Below, piece by piece: positions 23,080 to 35,773 of a stretch of 64,000 nt of DNA. The DNA lies in NCBI GenBank assembly GCA_035048485.1, contig CM068592.1, positions 43,276,133-43,340,132 on the forward strand, given 5' to 3'. Positions within the stretch are counted from its first letter, which is position 1, and each line of letters begins with the position of its first letter. Position numbers and translations under genes: made by a program. Source of the DNA: Pteria penguin (lineage: Eukaryota; Mollusca; Bivalvia; Pterioida; Pteriidae). Below the pieces are notes generated by a model, which saw only the letters and a list, made by a program, of their open reading frames with translations, was not told the DNA's origin and did no database searches.

Positions 23080-23150
23080 ATTGCCTAATTTGCTAAGTTA
23101 TAGAGATAAGATCACCCGCTCGGGCCTGTACTTTGCTACATATGTACTTA
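23080..23150. repeat. Left half of the first 55-bp minisatellite unit, cut off by the MITE
   Basis: AGTTATAGAGATAAGATCAC and CTCGGGCCT match the array unit that resumes at ~23620 beyond the MITE. Confidence 0.65.
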
Positions 23151-23611
23151 CTGTCCGCGCCACTCACTCTAGAAACTGAAAATTTTGGATTTTCAGTTAT
23201 TCATCTTCAGAATAATGTCAAAAAGGCAAAACCATTCGATACATCTTGTTTAGTCGTAACGTTTGGTGTATGCTATATGTTTGTATGAAGAAGCGTTCAT
23301 ATTTCATAGAAAAGAAATCAAATTTAGATAGGGCGATTTCCATGTTAAATTTTGACGTGACGTCGCCAAGTTTTCCATAGAGTCAATGTTAAACATTGGC
23401 GACGTCACGTCAAAATTAACATAGAAAACGCCCTATCTAAAATGATTTTTCCCTATAAAATACGAATGCTTCTTCGTAGAAACATATAACATACACCAAA
23501 AATTACGACTTAACAAGATCTGTCGATTGATATTAATTTTGTAAAACTATTTTAAAGATAAATAAGTGAAAATCCAGATTTTTCGGTTTACAAAATGAGT
23601 GGCACAGACAG
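23151..23611. mobile_element. Large foldback MITE with TA duplication
   Basis: Terminal inverted repeats begin CTGTCCGCGCCACTCA at 23151 and end TGAGTGGCACAGACAG at 23611, flanked by TA at 23149-23150 and 23612-23613. The inverse similarity extends over most of the ~460 bp (for example ATAGGGCG against CGCCCTAT, and GACGTCACGTCAA near the centre). It is non-coding, and the TA duplication fits a Tc1/mariner-type mobiliser. It splits the first unit of the 55-bp minisatellite. Confidence 0.8.
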
Positions 23612-23613
23612 TA

Positions 23614-24683
23614 ATCATGTGTTTTCTGTAATATGTTCGGCTGGAGAGATTAGATCATGTGTTCGGGCCTCCATGTTACCACATAATATGCTTGGCTATA
23701 GAGAAAAGATCACCTATTAGGACCTCCACGTTACCATTAAATATGTTAGGCTATAGAGATAAGACCACCTGTTCGGGCCTCCACGTTGCCACTTAATATG
23801 TTAGGCTATAGAGATAAGACCACCTGTTCGGACCTCCACGTTGCCACTTAATATGTTAGACTATAGAGATAAGATCACCTGTTCGAGCCTTCACGTTGCC
23901 ACTTAATATGTTAGGCTATAGAGATAAGATCACCTGTTCGGGCCTTCACGTTGCCACTTAATATGTTAGACTATAGAGATAAGATCACCTGTTCGGGCCT
24001 CCACGTTGCCACTTAATATGTTAGGCTATAGAGATATGATCACCTGTTCGGGCCTCCACGTTGCCGCTTAATATGTTAGACTATAGAGATAAGATCACCT
24101 GTTCGGGCCTTCACGTTGCCACTTAATATGTTAGGCTATAGAGATATGATCACCTGTTCGGGCTTCCACGTTGCCACTTAATTTGTTGGGCTATAGAGAT
24201 AAGATCACCTGTTCGGGCCTTCACGTTGCCACTTAACATGTTAGGCTATAGAGATATGATCACCTGTTGGGGCTTCCACGTTGCCACTTAATTTGTTGGG
24301 CTATAGAGATAAGATCACCTCTTAGGGCCTCCACCACTTAATATGTTAGGCTATAGAGATAAAATCACCTGTTCGGGCATCCACCACTTAATACGTTATG
24401 CTATAGAGATAAGATCACCTGTAAGGGCCTCCACCACTTAATATGTTATGCTATAGAGATAAGATCACCTGTTCGGGCCTCCACGTTGCCACTTAATATG
24501 TGGGCAATAGAGATAAGACCACCTGTTAGGGCCTTTACCACTTAATATGTTATGCTATAGAGATAAGATCACCTGTTCGGGCCTCCATCACTTAAAATGT
24601 TAGACTATAGAGATATGATTATCTGTTCGGGCCTCCAAAACTTAATTTGTTAGGCTATAGAGATAAGGTCACCGTTTCGGGCC
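23614..24683. repeat. Minisatellite, 55-bp unit with a 48-bp variant
   Basis: The unit is GGCTATAGAGATAAGATCAC, CTGTTCGGGCCTCCACGTTG and CCACTTAATATGTTA. From ~24320 a variant lacking the CGTTGCC segment alternates with it. About 20 units abut the next array directly. Confidence 0.95.
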
Positions 24684-25925
24684 TCCAGTCTCGATTCTAT
24701 CCTGCTATAGGACAGCGTACGTGATTATGCCAGTCCAGTCTTGGTGCCATTCCGCTATAGGGCAGCGTACGTGACTATGCCTGTCCAGCCTTGATGCTAT
24801 CCTGCTATAGGACAGCGAACGTGATTATGCCTGTACATGCAGTCTTAATGCTATCCTGCTATAGGACAGCGTACGTGATTATGCCTGTACAGTTATGATG
24901 CTATCCCGCTATAGGAGACAGCATACGTGACTATGCCTATACAGTTTTGATGCTATCCCGCTATACATGTAGGATAGCATACATGACTCTGCCTGTACAG
25001 TCTTGCTGACATTCCGCTATAGGACAGCGTACGTGACTATGCCTGTCCAGCCTTTATGCTATCCCGCTATAGGACAGTGTACGTTACTATGCCTGTCCAG
25101 CCTTTATGTTATCCCACTATAGGACAGCGTACGTGAGAACCTAGAATCACCTCGAGTCCCAGATCGTAAGATATCAGTCTCGAGCGACAAAAAGTCTTGA
25201 TGCCATCCCGCCATAGAACAGCATAGGTGACTATGCTTGTCCAGTCTTGATGTTATCCCGTTATAGGACACCATTCGTGACTATGCCTGTCCAGTCTTGA
25301 GGGCATGCTATGAGGATCACATGTGGAGTATTTTCACTTTATATCGTACGTGACCATATCATATCTGCTCAATTTTATGGCGTCCAGCTATAGAATAGCG
25401 TACGTGATTATGCCAGTCCAGTTTTGATGCCATCCTGCTATAGGATAGGGTACGTGACTATGCCTGTCCAGTCTTGATGCTATCCCGCTATAGGACAGCA
25501 TACGTGACTATGCCTGTCCAGTCTTGATGCTATCCCGCTATAGGATAGCATACGTGACTATGTCTGTCCAGTTATGATGCTATCCCACTAAAGGATAGGA
25601 TACGTGACTATGCCTGTCCAGCCTTGATGCTATCCCGCTATAGGACAGCATATGTGACTATGCCTGTTCAGTTTTGATGCTATCCCGCTATAGGACAGCA
25701 TACGTGACTATGCATGTCCAGTCTTGATGCCATCCCGCTATAGGGCAGCGTACGTGACTATGCCTGTCCAGTCTTGTTGCTATCCCGCTATAGGACAGCG
25801 TACGTGACTATGCCTGTCCAGTCTTGATGCTATCCCACTATAGGACAGCATACGTGACTATGCCTGTCCAATCTTGATGCTATCCCGCTATAAGACAGCG
25901 TACGTGACTATGCCTGCACAGTTTT
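24684..25925. repeat. Minisatellite, 50-bp unit, ~22 copies
   Basis: The unit is TGACTATGCCTGTCCAGTCT, TGATGCTATCCCGCTATAGG and ACAGCGTACG. Two interruptions of unrelated sequence lie near 25137-25195 and 25290-25385. The unit shares the CTATAG core with the adjoining 55-bp array. Confidence 0.95.
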
Positions 25926-26599
25926 GATGGCAATGATGACATACTTCCATACATTGGTAAAGTGTGTCACATCAGGAACACCTTGAGTGGTCGTAAGTCA
26001 ATACAACACAAAATATTTGGGTCAGATACCCATGGTAGACATTACGTATCTTTCAGTGATAGAAATGGAAGTAGAGCATATATTTCCTATTCAAAATATA
26101 TCATGTTATCTACAAGATACCGTTTTTCTTAGTGAACATTATTCAGAATTTTTGAAGGCAATAAACCACATTCAGGTATAACCCATGAGTGGATCAAGCA
26201 ATATTCAGAAATGTGTGGGATGGGTTCCACATTTTAATGGTAAAAGAAATGTCAGTGAAAGGGGGGAAATTCCACTTTTAATTTGAAATTTGAAAACCCT
26301 CTACCAGCTTTTTGTGGTAAACAAATTCATTGAAGGTGTGGATGTGGGGGGGGGGGGGGATAGTAAACTCTTAGATCTGCCATGTCTGCTGCACTCATAT
26401 AAACATGTATACATTTCGTTTATACTGACGGAATTTAATTATATATATTACAACGTTGACCGGTATCCATTTGTATTAAGATATTGCCTGCCATTAGGGA
26501 ATGCGTATCCTACACGCCAACCTTCCCGATTTTCAGTGTGTTTTAGTCATTTGTTATTTTGAATATCTGTTTCATTTGAGAGTATATAAATCATTTAGT

Positions 26600-27010
26600 A
26601 TACCCCTCACCCCTCCTGCAAACGAGGTTTGGGGATATATAGGAATCGCCCGCTCCGTCAGTCCGTTTGTACGTCTCTCCGTCCGATTAAGAAGTTCGGT
26701 TAGCAGATTTCTCTTACAGTTATAATGGGCAAGGCTTTTATATTTTACACACATTTACCAAACAAGTACTATATTTTGATACAAGGCATTTGACCTAGTG
26801 ACCTTGACCTTGAACTTTAGTCTTGTGTTAATAATTTGGTTAATAAGTTCTGTAATCAGATTTCTGTTAGAGTATAAGGGATAGGGCTTTCATGTTTCAC
26901 ACACACATTCACTATATAACAAGTTCTACATTGTGATACCAAGTCATATCACCTAGTGACCTTGGCCTTGAACTTTGACTTTGTAATAATGATTATGTAT
27001 GAGACAAGGG
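26600..27010 (+). mobile_element. Degenerate copy of the 'tcccccgcttt' non-autonomous TIR element
   Basis: An inverted CCCCTC/AGGTTTGGGG start is followed by a CCGTCAGTCCGTTTG pyrimidine tract and repeated modules (AGTGACCTTGACCTTGAACT, with TTTCACACACA). The layout matches the copies at 37493 and 61569. Its 3' end is not clear. Confidence 0.55.
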
Positions 27011-27087
27011 TTTCATATTTCATGCATACACACAATGAATCGTGAATAATTTACCATAAAGAATACGACACATACGCTTTTTCGTAT

Positions 27088-27180
27088 TGTCCTATGACAT
27101 ATTTGTAATTTGGGAAATTAAAACATGTAAGTCATTCATGCAAGTTTTATTTTCCAAAATTACAAATATGTCATAGGACA
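27088..27180. mobile_element. Short palindromic MITE-like element
   Basis: TGTCCTATGACATATTTGTA and ATTT are mirrored by AAATTACAAATATGTCATAG and GACA around a ~38-nt loop. Confidence 0.7.
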
Positions 27181-27299
27181 CTATTCCAGATATATTATCG
27201 CAAGGGTATTATCCTGTTCATGGACAAACTTTATCTATTAAATACTTTTTCATTCTTCTGTCGTTTATTTATTTCATCTCTTTTTATTATCATTGTTTA

Positions 27300-27430
27300 C
27301 TGCGCTGGTACACTGCGCTTAGTCGGTGGCCGGGGATTCCCCGGGGGCCTAGCGTATTGTGTTCCCCTAGAATTCTGAGAAAACTCGGGGATCTCTGTCA
27401 CGGTAGACATCCGTCCGTTACTTGAAGATC
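27300..27430 (+). mobile_element. Degenerate SINE related to family A
   Basis: It has GTCACGGTAGACATCCGT and a TTCACTG motif, as in the family A body at 48530 and 62367, after a GC-rich, tRNA-like but unreadable head. Confidence 0.4.
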
Positions 27431-27491
27431 TTTCACTGTTTTTGTTTGTTTGTTTGTTTTTCAATGTTTTTCTGTGGTGTAGGTTTTAATT

Positions 27492-27685
27492 TTGTACAGG
27501 CAAATGCCTCCGCTGGATAAGTAAACTAATCCTGTACAGACAAATAACTGAATAAGTGAATTAACTCTGTGCAGACAAATGTCTTCACTGGATAGGTGAA
27601 CTAATCGTGTACAGGCAAAGGCTTTCCAGTGAATTAATTCTTTACAGGCAAATGTCTTTACTGGATAAGTGAACTAATTTTGGTG
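27492..27685. repeat. Small tandem array, ~38-bp unit, five copies
   Basis: The unit carries GTACAGGCAAATG, then CTGGATAAGTGAACTAAT. The units are diverged. Confidence 0.8.
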
Positions 27686-27689
27686 TGAA

Positions 27690-29380
27690 ATAAAACATCA
27701 ATACTTATTTATTTACTCACTAATTCATTTATTTCTTTTATTTCTCATGCATTTAGCTGTTTACTCTTCATTGTGGTTATTTCTTACAACACCGCTAATT
27801 TTGTTTCTTTATTTTACACATTGACGAGTGATATTGGGAAATTACGCAGAGTGGCAAGTGTATAGTTGGATTGTAGAGATCGCCACTTTACTACATATAT
27901 GGTTTATTACGAGAGTGTTTGTGATTTGTATACTTTGTATTAACCATATTGCTGATAGAGAAATGGTAATAGACGAGTATACCTTCTCCTTAAAATATCA
28001 TATAACACGATAGGAGTGCATTCGACACTTCTCGGAATACATTATAACCGTGCACGACAGGAATGCACTCGACATCCCTCGGGGCACATTATCCCGATCA
28101 GTACATCTATTCACAAAGAAACTTAAATCTAAGTGCAAGACTTGCGTCCTATAATGGAATGAGTTGAAAGTTTCTCTGTGAATAGTATGCCTGATATTCT
28201 ATTTACAGAAAAACTGTTGACTTAATCTTACTAGAATAATACGCCAGAAACTATAAATAACGTGTGACACGACAGAGCGACTTAAGATACGTGTTTTGCT
28301 TTCCAAGATCATATATATGTGTAATTAAACATAAATTTATTCAAAATATGTATCGATATATCATAAGCAAACTTTAACTCTTTCTTTAAATTTTCAGTTA
28401 TTTCTCGAGTTCTTCCTGCTGTGTACCCCCAAGAACTTATTCCATAAATACGTACGTTTCCCTTCCGTCCTTCTCTCTCTCTCAAAATGAATAGAATTTG
28501 ATGATTTTTGCAAACTGACTGGAAAGAATGTTACCTAATACTGCATACCATTCGGGCATAATGAGTTACATGGCATACGTTCATCGTTAATATTCTCGTC
28601 TCCTCTGTGGTAGGGTCATAGAATCATATATTCTACACGTGTATGCGAATGTCTGCGCGAATCATGCGCAAATGTATTGTGCATTTATACATCGATATTT
28701 CCGTGTATCCTTTATTCGGAATAAATCATTATTATTACTGCTTGTCCTATGAATTCAAATCGTCTTTGATACGAAAATAATGGGTTTGAACCTCGACGGA
28801 TGCATACAAAGGCTTGAGCTAAACGACGTCTGCTGGAGTTAGCACGATAAAAGGACCGGTATAACCGCCGGACAATCTGAACAGTGTGGTCAGTACCTCA
28901 ACACGACTGAGAATTATAGACCTTACTACAGAAGTACTTATAGTTAAGTTTAGTAATTATACGTTTTCAAATAATCGGGGATTTACAAGGGCCAAGCTTG
29001 CTTGAACTGCCGTAAAGATGTGTACATGATGAAATTATTCACGGTGTTTGATGTGAACTTGGTCCCTTTGCTTGAAAGAGGCCTGAAGCTCGTACTGAAG
29101 ATACTACACATGTAGAAAATACAGCACATTTAATCAGATATGTATCTACGAATCTGTTTATTCTGAGGTACATTATCAGTAAATTGTAGGTGCATATTCT
29201 CAAGGAAATGTCCTTATGATACACTCAAAGTTTAAAACATTTATTATTTTTAACTTTAATATAACAATGCTTGTTATCAAGTTTGAAAATGACACATGTC
29301 TTAAACATTTAGTGTAACACTTACATTTGAGAGACAGATTAAGAAATTTGGGATCTCTAGAAAAAAAAAACAGATTTGTG
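27690..29380. other. No recognised gene (within intron 1)
   Basis: Non-repetitive AT-rich intronic sequence with no supported features. Confidence 0.5.
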
Positions 29381-29384
29381 CAAG

Positions 29385-29700
29385 TCCGAGATCAAGTACG
29401 AGATCTATGTGACGGTACGAGATCTATGTGAAGGTAGATTTGTGTGAAGATGCCACATCTACATGTACGTGAATGTAGAGATCTGTGTGAATGTAAGGTA
29501 CGAGATCTATGTGAAGGTACGAAATCTATGTAAATGTACGAGATCTACATGAAGGTACGAGATCTACGTGAAGGTACAAGATTTTTGTGAAGGTACGAGA
29601 TCTACGTGAAGGTAGAAGATCTATGTGAAGGTACGAGATCTACATGAAGGTTCGAGATCCTATGTGAAGGTACGAGATTTATGTGAGATCTACGTGCTGA
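29385..29700. repeat. Minisatellite, ~20-bp unit
   Basis: About 14 units of GTACGAGATCTACGTGAAG with variants. Most keep a BglII-type AGATCT palindrome. Confidence 0.9.
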
Positions 29701-30084
29701 AGTAAGAGTCTGATAGATGTAGTCCTGTGACGTCAATGTGTTCTACGAGAGAGTAATGTTCACTGCATCCACGATGTTTCCCCCACCCCTTACACCTTTC
29801 AAAAGAAAAACAAAGCACAACCAAACACAGCTCAACTGTCCCATGTATGTCGCCCCCAAGAAAAATAACAATATCAGGTTAGGGGTTTTCGTTTGTACCG
29901 TACATGTAAGATTTGGAGCGGTCACAAACATTTAAATGAACTTTACTATAATATTTCTTAACTTATCCCTAAGTACAATAATCGTCTATCAGTTCTATTG
30001 TGTGATTTAATTCTTTACATCCTAGGATATTTCAAAATAATTTGTAATGTATTTATATAACTCTGAAGAAATTTGCAAAATATG

Positions 30085-30089
<5 letters not shown>

Positions 30090-30131
<42 letters not shown>
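30090..30131. repeat. (GT)n microsatellite
   Basis: About 20 GT dinucleotides, 270 bp upstream of exon 2. The poly-His/Thr ORFs across it are artefacts. Confidence 0.95.
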
Positions 30132-30137
<6 letters not shown>

Positions 30138-30400
30138 ATCGGCGCTTCCAAAATACTTCAAACTGTGTCCAATGATCGGAGTTTGGATTATCCAGGGTTG
30201 GTCGATAAAATGCATACAAATCAAAAATGTAAAACTTAAAAACACCAGACGTCCATATGTATGATTTTTGGTTAACTCCAAATGGTTTCACGTTCAATAC
30301 TGAAGTCTGGCCATTTTTAAAATATAGTTGTTATGTGTCTATGCTGTTTCAGTGATGTTTATAGCATTTAACAAGCTGTCGTTTTGTGTTATTTCTTCAG

Positions 30401-30489
30401 ATACAACAGTTGAACGGAATGCTTTGATGGAAAATGTCTATCCTAAAATCAAAGAATACCTTCGAGAAAGATACGGTCTGGAATTCCAG
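30401..30489 (+). CDS. NACHT/WD-repeat (NWD1/2-like) protein, coding exon 2
   Basis: An 89-nt internal exon. It has a pyrimidine-rich acceptor (TTATTTCTTCAG, ending 30400) and a near-perfect donor (CAG|GTAAGT at 30490). With the single base carried over from exon 1 it encodes 30 residues beginning DTTVERNALMENVYPKIKEY and ending YGLEFQ. The TxxERNALMExVYPKxKE signature and the GLEFQ strand are characteristic of DUF4062 in NWD-family proteins. The exon begins in phase 1 and ends in phase 0. It sits 8.4 kb downstream of exon 1 and about 650 bp before a long minisatellite, so it is an isolated short exon. It is too short to stand out as an open frame by length, and was found by family motif and splice consensus. 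Confidence 0.87.
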
Positions 30490-31159
30490 GTAAGTAATTG
30501 ACACACCTATATAACATCAAAGACCATCAGCCCGTGTGTTTTCACAGACATAATGAAGGCGATGAAGCGATATTATATAGCATTATAAAAAGAAATTACG
30601 TTCTACAGGGGCGGACCCAGCAGATTTTAAAAGACTTTTCCACTTCATTGCATTCTAGCAAATCAAAATACTTTAATGATATATTAAAATCCGCAAATGA
30701 TGGGTAAAACATAAACTGAAAAACATTTTCTCGGTAACGATGAACATTTGTACATTATATAATGTATCAACCTATTGATGTATTAATGTGATAAAGTTGG
30801 TCATAACGTGCCGTGACAATGTGTGGTGAAAGAGCTCACAAAAGCCGACAAATGTTTAGTAAACATGTAATGTGCAGCTGTTTTCATGGCAGTGTGCATG
30901 GACGATTGGCAATACATTGAATGCTGACCAGATATGTTTTGCATTAAATAGTGACTGTTAAAAACGAATTGTCTCAATTACACTAAACTTAAAATGTTCT
31001 CCATTTTATTTTTTATTTTGCTGGATGACCAGACCTCCCACTTTATAAAACATTATTTCTCTTAAATAGTATACCCTTCTCCAAGTTCTACAGACGTCCT
31101 CACTCGGGGTTTTATCTTGCTTGTCATTAGTCAACATAATTCTCTAACAAATAACATTA

Positions 31160-33065
31160 ATATAACTGCCACGAGGATGACGGGGATATTCGACCATGCT
31201 TTCCACGAGAATGACGGGGATATGCGACCATGCCTTCCACGAAGATGACGGGTATATGCAACTATGTCTTCCACGAGGATAACGGGAATATGCGACCATG
31301 CCTTCCACGAGGATGACGGGGATATACGACCATGCCTTCCACGAGGATGACGGGGATATGCGACCATGCCTTCCACCTTTAGGATGACGGGGATATGCGG
31401 CCATGTCTTCCACGAGGATAACGGGGATATGCGACCATGCCTTCCACGAGGATGACGGGAATATACGACCATGCCTTCCACGAGGATGACGGGGATATTC
31501 GACCATGCCTTCCACCTTTGAGGATGACGGGGATATGCGACCATGCCTTCCACGAGGATGACGGGGATATGCGGCCATGCCTTCCACGAGGATGACGGAG
31601 ATATGCGACCATAACTTCCACCTTTGAGGATGACGAAGATATGCGACCATGCCTTCCACGAGGATGACGGGGATATGCGGCCATGCCTTCCACGAGGATG
31701 ACGGAGATATGCGACCATAACTTCCACCTTTGAGGATGACGAAGATATGCGACCATGCCTTCCACGAAGATGACGGGGATATGCGACCATGCCTTCCACG
31801 AAGATGACGGGGATATGCGACCATGCCTTCCACGAGGATGACAGGGCGACCATGCCTTCCACGAGAATGACGGGGATATGCGACCATGCCTTCCACGAAG
31901 ATGACGGGTATATGCGACTATGTCTTCCACGAGGATAACGGGAATATGCGACCATGCCTTCCACGAGGATGACGGGGATATACGACCATGCTTACACGAG
32001 GATGACGGGGATATGCGACCATGCCTTCCACCTTTGAGGATGACGGGGATATGCGGCCATGCCTTCCACGAGGATAACGGGGATATGCGACCATGCCTTC
32101 CACGAGGATGACGGGAATATACGACCATGCCTTCCACGAGGATGACGGGGATATTCGACCATGCCTTCCACCTTTGAGGATGACGGGGATATGCGACCAT
32201 GCCTTCCACGAGGATGACGGGGATATGCGGCCATGCCTTCCACGAGGATGACGGAGATATGCGACCATGCTTCCACCTTTGAGGATGACGAAGATATGCG
32301 ACCATGCCTTCCACGAAGATGACGGGGATATGCGACCATGTCTTCCACGAAGATGACGGGGATATGCGACCATGCTTTCCATGAGGATGACGGGGCGACC
32401 ATGCCTTCCACGAGGATGACGGGGATATGCGACCATGCCTTCCACGAGGATGACGGAGATATGCGACCATAACTTCCACCTTTGAGGATGACGGGGACGA
32501 GGCGACCATGCCTTTCACGAAGATGACGGGGACGGATCGACCATGCCTTCCACGAGGATGACGGGGATATGCGACCATACCTTCCACCTTTGAGGATGAC
32601 GGAGATATGCGACCATGCCTTCCACGAGGATGATGGGGATATGCGACCTTGCGTTCCACGAGGATGACGGGGCGACCATGCCTACCACGAGGATGACGAG
32701 GATATGCGACCATGCCTTCCACGAGGATGACGGGGATATGCGGCCATGCCTTCCACGAGGATGACGGAGATATGCGACCATAACTTCCACCTTTGAGGAT
32801 GACGGGGACGAGGCGACCATACCTTTCACGAAGATGACGGGGACGGATCGACCATGCATTCCACGAGGATGACGGGGATATGCGACCATACCTTCCACCT
32901 TTGAGGATGACGGAGATATGCGACCATGCCTTCCACGAAGATGACGGGGATATGCGACCATGCCTTCCACGAGGATGACGGGGATATGCGACCTTGCGTT
33001 CCACGAGGATAACGGGGCGACCATGCCTTCCACGAGGATGGCTGGGATATGCGGCCTACCACCTT
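31160..33065. repeat. Minisatellite, 34-bp unit with higher-order structure, ~55 copies
   Basis: The unit is CCACGAGGATGACGGGGATA followed by TGCGACCATGCCTT. Some units carry a CCTTTG insertion or lack GATAT. Long blocks recur: the segment at ~31202 reappears at ~31859 (about 657 bp later), and that at ~32471 at ~32782. Since 34 is not a multiple of 3, all three minus frames stay open (up to 541 codons, with EGMVAYPRHPRGRHGRISPS peptides). These are not genes. Confidence 0.96.
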
Positions 33066-33129
33066 TGACATTTGATACTTTTTCTTTCTCCAGGTTCCAT
33101 TTATTGTGTATGTAAGCCTTTAATTAATT

Positions 33130-34075
33130 CTTTATTCTAGGTCATTGTTTTGAATCTTGAATGCTGTTCTCGGTCAGTGTTTCGAGTCCTGAATGTTGTC
33201 GCCTGTTACTGATTTGAGTCGTTAATATTATCCTCAGTTACCGACTTCAGTCGTTATTGCTATCCTCGGTCACTGCTTAGAGGCGTAGAATACATCATCG
33301 GTCACTGCTTAGAGTCATAGGATACATCATCAGTCGTTGCTTTTAGTTGTAGAATACATCCTCGGTCACTGCTTTTAGTTGTAGAGTACATCATCGGTCA
33401 GTGCTTTTACTTGTAGAGTACATCATTGGTCACTGCTTAGAGTCGTAGAATACATCCTCGGTCGTTGCTTTTAGTTGTAGAATACATCCTCGGTCACTGC
33501 TTTTAGTTGTAAAGTACATCATCGGTCACTGCTTAGAGTCGTAATATACATCCTCGGTCGTTGCTTTTAGTTGTAGAATACATCCTCGGTCACTGCTTTT
33601 AGTTGTAGAGTACATCCTCAGTCACTGCTTTTAGTTGTAAAGTACATCCTCGGTCACTGCTTTTAGTTGTAGAGTACATCCTCAGTCACTGCTTTTAGTT
33701 GTAGAGTACATCCATGGTCACTACTTTTATTTGAAGAGTACATCCTCAGTCACTGCTTTTAGTTGTAAAGTACATCCTCAGTCACTGCTTTTAGTTGTAA
33801 AGTACATCCTCAGTCACTGCTTTTATTTGTAGAATACATCCTCAGTCATTGTTGTGAGTTGTAGACTACATCCTCGGTCACTGCTTTGAGTTGTAGACTA
33901 CATCCTCGGTCACTGCTTTGAATTGTAGAATACATCCTCGGTCACTGCTGTGAGTCGTCATTTCTTTATTCGGTCACTGCTCTTCAAAATTATCTCAGGT
34001 GTCTGCTTTGAGTTTGGAATATAATCCCTTATCGTTCATGTTTTAGGTCATGGGTGTTGTCCTCGGTCACTGTCA
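33130..34075. repeat. Minisatellite, ~32-bp unit, ~28 copies
   Basis: The unit is GTAGAGTACATCCTCGGTCA followed by CTGCTTTTAGTT. The edges (33130-33280 and 33940-34075) are more diverged, as expected of an older array margin. Confidence 0.95.
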
Positions 34076-34525
34076 TGATCCGTTTGACGTTTGCTTTCAT
34101 ATCATTTTATTAACATTCCCCGTTTATCAATAGCTAATGCAGTTTGTATTGGAATGATTTAAGGACTTTGAAATTGATTACACGGCTGTGGAAATTCATT
34201 CCTAGAAAGCAAATAGTGTGTTACAGACCGATAAAGACCACCGCGATAACATGCGGATACGGGATTGGATATTTACTTTAAAGCTAATTTATATCTCACC
34301 TTGGTTGATGGGATACTGGAGCTAATGTAACACTGAATGGATGTAATATAAAACTGAAATATATGACAAACTGGCGGATACCGTAGATTGGTACATTAGT
34401 GATTGAATACCACATGGAAGACATAGAGTTTGTTATATACAACACGTAGTGCAGTATCACCATACTTTGATATACAGAAATACATGACAGTGCTTTATAT
34501 ATTTATATTATGGATCTCCTCTCAG

Positions 34526-34541
34526 AGAGAGAGAGAGAGAG

Positions 34542-34577
<36 letters not shown>
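34526..34577. repeat. (GA)n(GT)n compound microsatellite
   Basis: About 10 GA repeats run directly into about 14 GT repeats. Confidence 0.95.
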
Positions 34578-34579
<2 letters not shown>

Positions 34580-34617
34580 ATATTATACACTAAAACGCAA
34601 GTTGGTGCTTTATTTTA

Positions 34618-34780
34618 GTTGTTAAGCGGTTGGTTTACAGTGTAGACGTGCCGGGTTTGATTCCAGGGATTTGGCCACTATGTTTAGGAGTTTATTACGT
34701 CCTGCGTCCGTGTTGCGCGATATGATTGAAGTATTGTTAATAACGACGTTAAACCTTACATTAACCTACCAGAAAGACAA
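34618..34780 (+). mobile_element. tRNA-derived SINE (family B), diverged, 5' incomplete
   Basis: GTTAAGCGGTTGG and GGGTTTGATTCCAG correspond to boxes A and B. They are followed by GCCACTATGTTTAGGAG, the body and the 3' motif AAGTATTGTTAATAACGACG-TTAAAC, as in the family B copy at 58575-58744. Confidence 0.65.
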
Positions 34781-34799
34781 CTTTGGTAAAATACTGAGT

Positions 34800-35770
34800 G
34801 TAATATCATTATTCTGGGACAATGTTGTACAATGAAAGCGATATAGACGGGCATTTGTTACCGCCTATTACGCGTTTTAGGAAGTCACAGCTCCCTGATG
34901 AGAATATAATACGATTTTAATGGCTTCTATTCTCTCTTATAGCTCGTTTCTTATTTATCTATAAATACAGGACTCGGTGCTCATTATGTTTAAGATGAAC
35001 AGATCGGCCGTATCAGTATTGTTCTGTTTGCATTATAATCTGTCTGTCGGTATGTTTACCTGTAAATAATGATTCCTTCTCGTGCGAGCAATACTTCAAG
35101 GTATTTTGCTTTTTTTCAAATTTGAATTTGTAACTATATCTCGTGAATTAAGCACGTAATATTACCAAACCATTTGGAAATCGTGTACAAATCAGTCCTC
35201 AGTGAGGACTATTCAGTCCTTTTATATTAGTTTATGTGGTGTCGCATTTCTGTCTAGTTGATTCAACTTCCTTGTGTTTGAAATAAAATAATGATTATTC
35301 TCGTCTTGTCGATGATTAAAACCCAAGAATTTCCGAAGGTTGCAATTAGACATACATTGTATCAACCGAAAGAAATTCGTGCCAATGTCAGAACATTCTG
35401 TTTCATCACAATGTACAATGTATTTCGGGTACATGAAAAAAAATTGAATATATTTCTTCCATTTAACTTACGTTCAAGGCGCTTTGTTTTCAGTGTCATT
35501 AGACACCGACTTATTACGCTCCAAACGACCGATAGAATCCGATTCATCTTTGCTGCTCCCCGAACCCCTTAGTCCATATGTTTTTCTCAAACATGGAAAT
35601 ATTATTAAGTAATTGACATTACTTGATTCTTTTTTTGATCTGATATCACGTTATATTCTAGGAAATACTTCCTAATTTTCTGAATATCTTTATATTTACT
35701 AGGTAATTTCATCTCAGTAGATAATACAAATTTATAGAAAACAAATAATAATGAATTTCACCCAATCCGG
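34800..35770. other. No recognised gene (within intron 2)
   Basis: AT-rich sequence. ORFs at 35222-35572 overlap on both strands and show no family signature. Confidence 0.5.
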
Positions 35771-35773
35771 CAA

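Larger units (their letters stand above)
21992..30400 (+). other. Intron 1 of the NWD-like gene (~8.4 kb)
   Basis: GT...AG intron bounded by GTGAG at 21992 and TTCAG at 30400. It holds a TA-flanked foldback MITE, three minisatellites (55, 50 and ~20 bp units), a small five-unit array, a degenerate TIR element, a short palindrome, a degraded SINE and a GT microsatellite, each listed separately. The sequence between them (22000-23080, 25930-26590, 27690-29380 and 29700-30090) shows no gene I can support. Confidence 0.8.

Noticed and set aside
23614..25925. CRISPR-like repeat-spacer pattern
   Set aside because: Whole 50-55 bp units repeat, including the supposed spacers, so there are no unique spacers.
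29385..29700. CRISPR-like array
   Set aside because: The ~20-bp units are contiguous with no unique spacers; an ordinary minisatellite in a eukaryotic genome.
31131..33071. Minus-strand ORFs up to 541 codons (EGMVAYPRHPRGRHGR repeats)
   Set aside because: Produced by the 34-bp array in all three minus frames at once; no start context, splice signals or domain.
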